DNA from: Panaeolus papilionaceus
Taxonomy: Eukaryota; Basidiomycota; Agaricomycetes; Agaricales
Direction of reading: 5' to 3'
Length of the DNA: 64,000 bases
NCBI GenBank assembly: GCA_015501605.1
Contig: JADNRZ010000013.1
Coordinates: 806,001 to 870,000, forward strand
The stretch's first letter is position 1. Every line of letters starts with the position of its first letter. The notes beneath the pieces were generated by a model. That model made no database searches and was not told the DNA's origin. It saw only the letters and a program-made list of their open reading frames with translations. Made by a program: the position numbers and the translations under genes. Below, piece by piece: positions 56,781 to 64,000 of the stretch.

Positions 56781-58081
56781 ATGAATCATATCAAAAAATC
56801 TCTACAACCGAATACTAATTCTCCTGGGTATGACAGAGTAATTGGACCTACTGGTTCAGGAAAGAGTGCAGTAAGTCTGAATGCATTTGTCCCGTCACAT
56901 TGGCAGCACACGGTCCATTGGTGCTCACTCAGGCCCGATAGTTCATAGAGGCACTGTGCGTACACGAGGATTTGGGTATATCCAAGAATCAGCTGGAAAG
57001 TGTTACGCAAACCATCACCCCGTATGAAATGGTCGACATGTCTCTCTGGGATGGACCAGGAACCGAGTCGATCAGCATCTCGGCTGGTTTCTATGTCGTC
57101 GATACTCCAGGTTTCTCGGACACCCAAATCTCCGAGCTTGAAATAATCGAAATGATAAATGATTGGCTCAAGGTTCGCGAGTGCGTTTTGTGCATCTCTC
57201 AAAGTATCATCATATAAACTGATTATGACCCAATGCACCAGCTGCGATACCATCGATGACATTCTCTTTATGCACCCCATTACCGACAAGAGGCTTTCGG
57301 GAAGCAAGCGACGAACAGTCGATATGGTCAAACTGTTGACTAGATTACACACTCGTATTCCTGGTACAGTGGTTGTAGTTACCACGATGTGGGATACGTT
57401 ATGGAATGAAAAGGGCGTGCTGGCCGCCGAGGAGCGCTTTGCGCAGCTTAGGGATGATGTTTGGAAGGTACGCTCATTGCAGCACATTTGAAAGCTCGCT
57501 GATCTGGGTCTACATCATCATCTCATTGAAATGTTGTATGTTAACAGGACCTACGGGATTTCGGCGGAACTGTAACCAAGTTCTTTAATACCCACGAATC
57601 AGCTCTTGAGGTCATTAATGGGATACGACCCTGGACCACAGCCCAACACCTTTCAGGAAGTGCTCACAATCAATACAAGGCGTATGAAATGGACCTATCA
57701 GGGTCAGTACGAAACGCGCCGTTTACACCGCTCTTATATCAAGACCTCTTGGATCGCATCCAAAATGCCCAGCAACAAAAGCAGAGCCTCGAGCTGGAAC
57801 TTACCGAGGAGGAGGTACAAGAGGACCCGGAGCTCAAATCAATACTGGAGAGGGAGCTGATGAAAGCAGATCATCTTTTGATGAAGTTCGAGGCACAGCT
57901 AATCGAATTCGGTGCTCCTCCACCTAGCTTCAATCACGTTACACCTCTTCGTCTCGCTATGATGGAGAAACACCGACGACTAGGAGCCACCAAAGCTGCC
58001 TCTAATGTATCGAAAGTCCAGCGCTTCCTCAACAGGTCTAAACGACTTCTCAAAGCAAGGCGAATGAGTAATCCGCTTTGA
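56781..58081 (+). CDS. AIG1/septin-like P-loop GTPase B (362 aa)
   Basis: Exons 56781-56870, 56942-57180, 57242-57467 and 57548-58081. Walker A is IGPTGSGKSA (residues 21-30), G3 is VDTPGFSD, and the G4 position reads VVTTMWDTLW. The TTxWD form has the aspartate that GTPase A replaces with Asn. The C-terminal half contains LYQDLLDRIQNAQQQKQSLE and an acidic coiled coil, then a basic tail (RFLNRSKRLLKARR). The N-terminal extension is shorter than in A, with the first two A exons collapsed into one. The segment after NTHESALEVING diverges most from A. Function unknown; probably a nucleotide-dependent membrane-associated or self-assembling GTPase. Confidence 0.85.
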
Positions 58082-58215
58082 GGAAATGACCGACATATGT
58101 GCATTTCCATGTACAACGAATTGTCTGCATTCCATTGTGTTTTTTCAATCATCTGACACACCTTCGAATCGAGATATTGCATAATCCGAACAACGGAACA
58201 ACGACATAAGATAAA

Positions 58216-59727
58216 AAATCTTCTCTTGCAAGCCAATGTTGGAGCATCGCTAGCGCTTCCTTGGGTTTATCATAGGGCCCTGCGGGCAGATATCAATTCC
58301 ATTAGCCCACTCCAACTCGTCGTCGGGTTAAAGTGCACAATAAGAGTCAGACAGGACCGATAAACTTACCATATGACCAGCACCATTAATAGTCGGATAC
58401 AAGAAGTTTTTCACGCTCCTCGTCTTACCCACAGCTTGACCGTCCATCATTCAATTGCTCAACAGCTGAGATGCAAATTCACGTCTTCTGCTCCATTCCA
58501 GCTCAAGGGTCCATCTCTCATTACCATTCAATTGCAGGCCCAGTCGTAGTTTCCCTGTTTATAGTTGAAGCGAAGAGAAAAAGTGTTGTCAGATTACGCG
58601 TGCTAGACGAGTACACAGAAGGGGATGAACATACAACATAAATCAACACTCTTACACCCCTATCCAACAGCGCTGCCACGTAATCTGCGACCTGGTGCAG
58701 CATATCCTGGGTCACGCCAAATGAATGGATAACATCTTCAGAGTAAGAAGTGAATTTGGAAGTGATGGATGGGTCAACGCCAAAGGTGGAGTGCACGTCA
58801 GAGTGGGATAGGTAGTCGGTGATATCGCTGGAAGGCAGGGCATTAGAGCTCCAATCGGTTAGGTATAAGGGGTGACACGCACCGAGTGGCAGGATAAAAC
58901 ATAGTAGACTCTAGGCCTCCTTCGCAAGGTTTACTCATATCGTCTAGATTCAAGTCTGATAACAATTGGAATGTGTAAAATATTGCCCAAGGTCGGGACA
59001 ACAAATAACGGACCTGATGTCACGAAAGGCATTATCATTGCTCGCATACAGAATCCAGCACTAGCGCCACAATTTACAGCGTCATAGGAGTCGAGACAAT
59101 CCAACGTACCTAGTTCCATGAATAGACCTTGCGAAGAAGAGAATACAGGAGTCCAGGACCTGTTAATCAAAAATAAAATGTGAGTGTCAGGGTGGGTCTA
59201 GAAATGGCTATGAAACATGAGCGACGGCAAGTTGCAGAAGTCAACAGAATTGCTCCAGCGAGATGAGGGAGATTCTAGGCGACAAGGAACGAAACGCGTA
59301 CCTCCCTTAGTCCACAGTATAACATCGTCCTTCGCGGGGTTACTCCTACTCTCAAAGAAATAGAGGAACAAGTGTCGGACTTCAATATCGATATAGCCCG
59401 TGTACGAGCTATGGAAGCAAGCAAACAAACATCCGTTAGATTCCTCGTACTTCTGGAAAGTGCTGGCGACATACTTGAAACGGGGATCACAAAAGTTGTC
59501 CTTATTAATACGGACTTGATACTTTTTGAATGCAGGATGGGTGAGAATGGTGAAGCATCCTTTGGAGAGCAAAGAGAGTTGTCCCAGAAGTGCTTGAGGT
59601 ATTGTCATTCTGCCGTTGCTCACCATCGGGAGCTGCTGAGGGGCGCCGCCAAAATTGAAATGATGAGCCTTGCACGCTCTGTAATGACAAGATCGCTAGG
59701 CAACAGCGACCAAGCAATGTGAACCAT
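58216..59727 (-). pseudogene. Decayed serine carboxypeptidase copy
   Basis: Reads in the same order as the intact gene at 60284-62453. An ATG at 59727 is followed by a frame break; then come LLSKGCFTILTHPAFKKYQV, SSYTGYIDIEVRHLFLYFFE, AKDDVILWTKGG and a frameshifted PGCSS region near 59150. Homology then jumps to DSYDAVNCGASAGFCMRAMI, which skips the exons that carry the catalytic GESYGG serine. The C-terminal part persists: DDMSKPCEGGLE, FGVDPSITSKFTSYSEDVIH, LLDRGVRVLIYVV, then a broken D-region and PYDKPKEALAMLQHWLAREDF without the original stop. It cannot encode an active peptidase. Confidence 0.85.
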
Positions 59728-60077
59728 CCTTGACCAGACCATTACGGAGGCGACAAGAAACAAAACTGAGTGATGAAGGAGCAGTTAGATTGAGATGGAA
59801 TTAATGTAAGCACCACTCGGAAACTACTAACCGTCATGAATTTCCCAATAATGTCAGAAATCTCTCTCCTGCATGGCCCAGTGGCGTTGAGCTCTAAAAT
59901 GACCTTTATCAGCGCAGTAAACTGCATATGCCTGTTTCCCCATCCTTGTAAGATAATAATAAGGAGCTAAGAAAGATTCAATATAATCTCTTAATAGAAA
60001 GCGGAATTGAATAGCGCGGGCTGAGGCAGACAAGTCCGTTGATGACGGAGGAACAGAAGGATACATTGAACCCACTG

Positions 60078-60233
60078 CAGCACGATTGAAAAGCTCGCTT
60101 ATTTAGATTTACCAATGTCCTATTGAAATTTGAACTGTAACAGGATTGCAACACCCACGGGTCGGCGTTTGATGTTGTCGATGGGATGCAATCTTGGACC
60201 AGAACCCTGAAACATTTTCGCATCGATAAAATT
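60078..60233 (+). pseudogene. Relic of a GTPase gene (intron 3 / exon 4 region)
   Basis: About 150 bp resembles GTPase B around 57479-57660. Shared landmarks in order: GCAGCAC-ATTGAAA-GCTCGCT, then AACTGTAAC, ACACCCACG/ATACCCACG, GATGGGATGCAATC/AATGGGATACGACC, TTGGACCA/CTGGACCA and AACA-TTTTC. The frame is broken and the rest of the gene is missing. It lies directly 3' of the intact carboxypeptidase, exactly where GTPase B lies relative to the carboxypeptidase pseudogene. Confidence 0.65.
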
Positions 60234-60283
60234 GTGTAAATCTCTACATTTGGTAGAACGGAAACAACGGCAAGTTGTCGGGA

Positions 60284-62453
60284 TCAAAAATCTTCCCCTG
60301 CAAGCCAACGCTGAACCATCGCCAGTGATTCCTTGGGTTTATCGTACGGCACCTATGAATGAACATCATTAGCCCATGCAAACTCGTCCAGGTAGAAACG
60401 CGAACGGGATAAGACAGGTCAGATAAACGCACCATATGTCCCGCACCGTCAATGGTAACATACGAGAAATCTTTAACACTCCTCGTCTTACCCGCGACTT
60501 TACCATCAACCAACCAATCCCTCAATGGCTGAGATGCGAATTCATCGTGCCTTGTCCATTCCAACGCAAGTGTCCACCTCTCATTACCAATGTGGTTGCA
60601 GATCCAGTCATATGCTCCCTGTTTGTTCAAAGATTAAAGATATAGGTGAGGTCAACGACTGAGGGTAAAAGTAAGGAAGGTAGACGCACGACGTAAATCA
60701 ATACCCTAACGCCCCTCTCCAACAACGCTGCGACATGCTCCGTGCTGGATTGCAGCACATCCTGGCTTAGACCGAATGCAAGGCCTACTTTGTCGGAACA
60801 AGATGAGAAGTTGGCGGGGACTGAAGGGTCCACGCCCAATTCGGTGCGGACTTTGGGAAGGGAGAGATACTTGGTGATGTGCCTAGATAATTTTTGTGAT
60901 GAGCTTGAGAATCGGAAACGCACAGCAGGAATAAAAACATACTGAGTGACAGGATAGCAGAGAGTTGTTTCAATGCTGCCGTCACAAGGTTTACTCATAT
61001 CGTACGGATTTAAGCCTGCATTCAGCGCGATTGTATGAGTATTCCTACATTGAAATATCAAAAGACCAGCGAGAACATACCAGACGCCATAAATGGCACC
61101 TCAATGGCTTCCGAACAGAATGAAGCGCTAGCAGCACAATTAATAGCATCATAAGAGTCTTGACAATCCCGCTTCATCCATTCCTCGCATCTTTTGAGAA
61201 CCGATTTTGCGGCTATGCAGTCACCAATAGGGAGGACAGCGGTATCGCGAATGGAAGGTCGACATTGCATGTCGTAGTATGAGAGAAACATTCCATAAAC
61301 GTCAGTAAGGCCGTTGCCTGTAGGCCGGGCGAGGTGAGTGGTTGAGTGGGACTGGCGATGAATAGGAATGACGCACCGATCATGACTGATTTGAGATTGA
61401 CGGGTTCCAATCCCTGCTGCTTGAGTAGTGCATTGTTATCATAGACAGCCGAGGCAAATAGGGGGATGTAACGTCCCTGATCAATTTGCGGAGTCGTGAG
61501 ATTGTAGGAACACATAACATGAGGCCAAAGCTCACGCCGTATGATTCACCAGCCATATGGAACGCCCTTCCTTTGTATTCCTTGAAAGTATTGAAGAAAA
61601 TAGCAACAAAGGCTGCAATATCTTTGGCTGCTTCCTCTGTCGTACCCTAGAGAGCAAAAAGAACAAGTTTTGGTGAGACCACGAAGATTAAAGAGGTGAA
61701 AGCCATGAACGCACGACGGACTCCCCATACTCAGCGTATGAGAAACCAACTCCAATAGGTTGGTCGATGAAGAATACATTAGCATTCGTATTCCATGACT
61801 CGGGGTGTTGTTTGGGACCATCTTCGTCGAGAACACGACATGGCCCTGAGTGTCGATTATTCTGAATGAGCTCATGAGAAGTGAGATATTTTAGAGAACC
61901 TTACCTAGTTCCATGAATAAACCTATGGCGGAGGAGCATCCAGGACCTGAGAATTAGTGGCAAAGGATAAGAGGTCAAATCCAGGGATTGAAGATCTCGA
62001 AGATCGAAAGCTCACCTCCGTTCGTCCAAAATATAACATCATCCTTTGCAGGGTTACTCCTACTTTCAAAAAAATAGAAAAACAAGTGTCGGGCCTCGAT
62101 ATCGATATAACCTGTATACGAGCTGTCCAGATAGAGAAACCGGTGTGTTAGAACCGTTGCACCTCCAAGTAAAATAAAGCAGCGGCGCACTTCACGGTGG
62201 GATCACAAAAGTTCCCCTTCTTAATACGAACTTGGTACTTCTTGAACGCAGGATGAGTAAGAATCGTGAAGCCTCCTTCAGAGAGTGAAGAGAGATTGCC
62301 CAGTGGTGCTTGAGGTGTTGCCATTCCACCGTTGGTCACAACTGGGAACTGTTGAGACACGTCGCCATAGCCGAAGTTAAAGCCAAATCCTTGAACACAT
62401 TGGAGACCTAAAGTTGCCAAAGCGGCCAAGAGCGACCACGCGAGATAAACCAT
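60284..62453 (-). CDS. Serine carboxypeptidase, S10 family, carboxypeptidase Y-like (503 aa)
   Basis: Eleven exons: 62453-62191, 62122-62016, 61946-61905, 61845-61715, 61646-61536, 61476-61377, 61317-61081, 61015-60943, 60882-60690, 60618-60433, 60352-60284. A signal peptide (LAWSLLAALATLGLQCVQGF) and a short pro-region precede the S10 core: SYTGYIDIEARHLFFYFFES, WTNGGPGCSS, NVFFIDQPIGVGFSYA, the nucleophile in HMAGESYGGRYIP (Ser near 216), the Asp candidate in AYDWICN (near 422) and the His in GAGHMVPYDKP (near 480). Many Cys residues suit the disulfide-rich fold. It releases C-terminal amino acids at acid pH, in the vacuole or outside the cell. All catalytic residues are kept, in contrast to the neighbouring pseudogene. 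Confidence 0.94.
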
Positions 62454-62918
62454 CCTGGCTGGGTCAAGTTGGAGGTGGGAAGAAGGAAGCAAAGCAAGGG
62501 GAAACCCACCAGGTTGATATAGGTATTTCCGGAAACTCAGCCGCGATACTTTTTGCACAGTGGGAAGAGGTACGGGGGTCTGGTGAGGTTGAAATCCATC
62601 AAACCTATAAAAATCTCATTCATAGCGTGACAAGCGGAAAATGACCCCTTACGCACTTTATATCGCAGCAAGTGCCTCCGTGTCAAGTATGACTACGACT
62701 GATAATGATGAGCGCGCTGCGGGAGAGCAGAATAAAAATAACCTGCTAAAATGGAAGATGCAAGGTTCGGGTGCATTCATAGTGGGCAATAATGGGCGGT
62801 AAAAAGCCATAAAATGACATTAAATATACACATACTGTACAATCTCCAGCTTGCTCAAAGCGACATTAAGGAAAGGTACCTTCAACTATTACATCTGCAA
62901 ATCCCACGTCTGACTTGC
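62454..62918. other. Intergenic region, no gene seen
   Basis: Promoter side of the carboxypeptidase gene and 3' flank of RTF2. Confidence 0.4.
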
Positions 62919-64000
62919 TTATGCATACTGGAACAAGGATTAGTACTCACTTTTGTAATATGGTGAAATCTATTTAACTCACCCTCGTAAACGTCCCCAT
63001 GGTCATAAATGTCTCCTTTCTCTTTGTCCCATCCCCATATAAACTCTTCACGGCCTCGCTCATCTGTTCCTTCCTCTTCTTCTCTTCTTTCGCCAATTCA
63101 TTAACTACAGCCTTATTTGCGGCTTTGATGGAAGGGTTCAACGCAGGAGCCGCCTTCGCTTTCTTCGTCTTTCCTGACGTTTCACCGTCCTCCTCAGCGT
63201 TCTTGCGTTTTTTAGACTTTTTCGGTGGTTCCAAAAGCCGCTTGCGTTCAAGAGCAAAAAGCATTTCTTGTTGATCTTCTGGAGATGCATTGAGCGGGAT
63301 GACGTCCTCAGTGGGTGAATACTTCTTCGCACATTGAGGGCAGAGGCTGTAGGATGAATCGTCCGCTTCTGGCGTGGAGGTTGATTTATCTTTGCCCTTT
63401 TCTTTCTCCTTCGGTGACTCCGACCTCGAGGAAGAAGCAGCAACGGTCTTGTAACCCGCCTGAGAGAAAACGCATCCACATGTTGAGATATACACAAATG
63501 GTTGGACTCCGTTCATTTCTTTCAGCGTCAGCGGGCAGATAAATGGTGCCCTGTCCTCTTCAGAAGTAGAGTCAGAGGACGATGGGGAGGGGTTGGATGC
63601 CAATGTTAGCTGTTTGACGTCCTATTGTGATTCAAGAAGATATCGTAAGATAATGGAAAAATCCAACCAATGTTCAACATACCTTCAATGACCGAATATG
63701 CCCACATATTGACTCGCCATCCCCATACGATGATTTATCCAGCAGATATTCGATAATTGCGTCTTTGTTATACAGCTTTCCCAGCGCGCATGACACCACA
63801 GGTTCCTGCAATTTCCTCTGTTCAATTCAACATCCGTTCAGCACAACTCTCTCAATGAGAAGACACCAACCATACCTTTGACAGAGCACAAAATAGCCAT
63901 CTAGCTTTTGTTTGATTTGCTTTATCTGCTTGTTCGGCCTAATATGGTATTCATTGGTTAAATTATCGTCTTTCTTTCCTAGCAAAACATCAAGGACATA
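62919..64000 (-). CDS. RTF2: Replication termination factor 2 (RTF2), 5' part missing
   Basis: Visible exons: 63938-63876, 63805-63683, 63621-62983 and a last exon 62927-62919 of 9 nt (Tyr-Ala-stop). The last intron contains TACTAAT before its CAG acceptor. The bases at the window edge read TATGTCC on the minus strand, probably the donor GTATGT, so the first exon lies beyond 64000. Rtf2 domain features: ARWLFCALSKEPVVSCALGK, LYNKDAIIEYLL, then the RING-like fold FICPLTLKEMNGVQPFVYIS, CGCVFSQAG and CPQCAKKYSPTEDVIPLN, and a Lys-rich tail. In fission yeast, Rtf2 acts at stalled replication forks; it is also linked to splicing. Confidence 0.92.

Overview
This window looks like nuclear DNA of a mushroom-forming basidiomycete (Agaricomycetes). 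Genes are intron-dense, with introns mostly 45-95 nt, GT-AG (two are GC-AG) and CTGAC/CTAAT-type branch sites. The dynein heavy chain occurs as a separate tail-only gene, an arrangement reported for agaricomycetes such as Schizophyllum commune. Exon models were worked out by hand from splice signals, reading-frame continuity and agreement between paralogues. In every multi-exon model called intact, the summed exon length is a multiple of three.

Conserved housekeeping genes: a mitochondrial hotdog thioesterase (6.3-7.4 kb), the dynein tail (14.1-18.3 kb), a branched-chain aminotransferase and an HRI1-like protein (21.2-24.0 kb), a dienelactone-hydrolase-family enzyme (29.3-30.5 kb), ELP6 and ribosomal protein eL8 sharing a 180-bp divergent promoter (38.4-40.7 kb), a dual-specificity phosphatase (41.7-42.5 kb), a Bud21/Utp16-like nucleolar protein (43.6-44.7 kb), an F-box protein (46.3-48.2 kb), a secreted isochorismatase-like hydrolase (49.0-50.3 kb), a serine carboxypeptidase (60.3-62.5 kb) and the 3' part of RTF2 at the right edge.

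Between these lie local gene families that shape the region. There are five extended short-chain dehydrogenase/reductases (SDR-A to SDR-E), all carrying a 9-nt micro-exon. There are two AIG1/septin-like P-loop GTPases and one GTPase relic. Three alpha/beta hydrolases stand in direct tandem. A family of serine/threonine-rich single-pass membrane proteins ending in LPPY-x-A has two intact members and two pseudogenes. The GTPase and SDR genes form a head-to-head pair at 7.7-10.9 kb, and the same pairing recurs in opposite orientation at 54.5-58.1 kb. The 56.8-62.5 kb segment is best read as a tandem duplication of a GTPase + carboxypeptidase unit in which each copy lost a different gene.

Non-genic features include a 257-bp MITE-like element with terminal inverted repeats and two perfect palindromes (34.7-35.0 kb), a decayed WSC domain (45.9-46.2 kb), and gene-poor stretches at 3.5-6.3 kb and 36.5-38.4 kb. 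I saw no rRNA, tRNA, CRISPR or intact transposase/retroelement gene.
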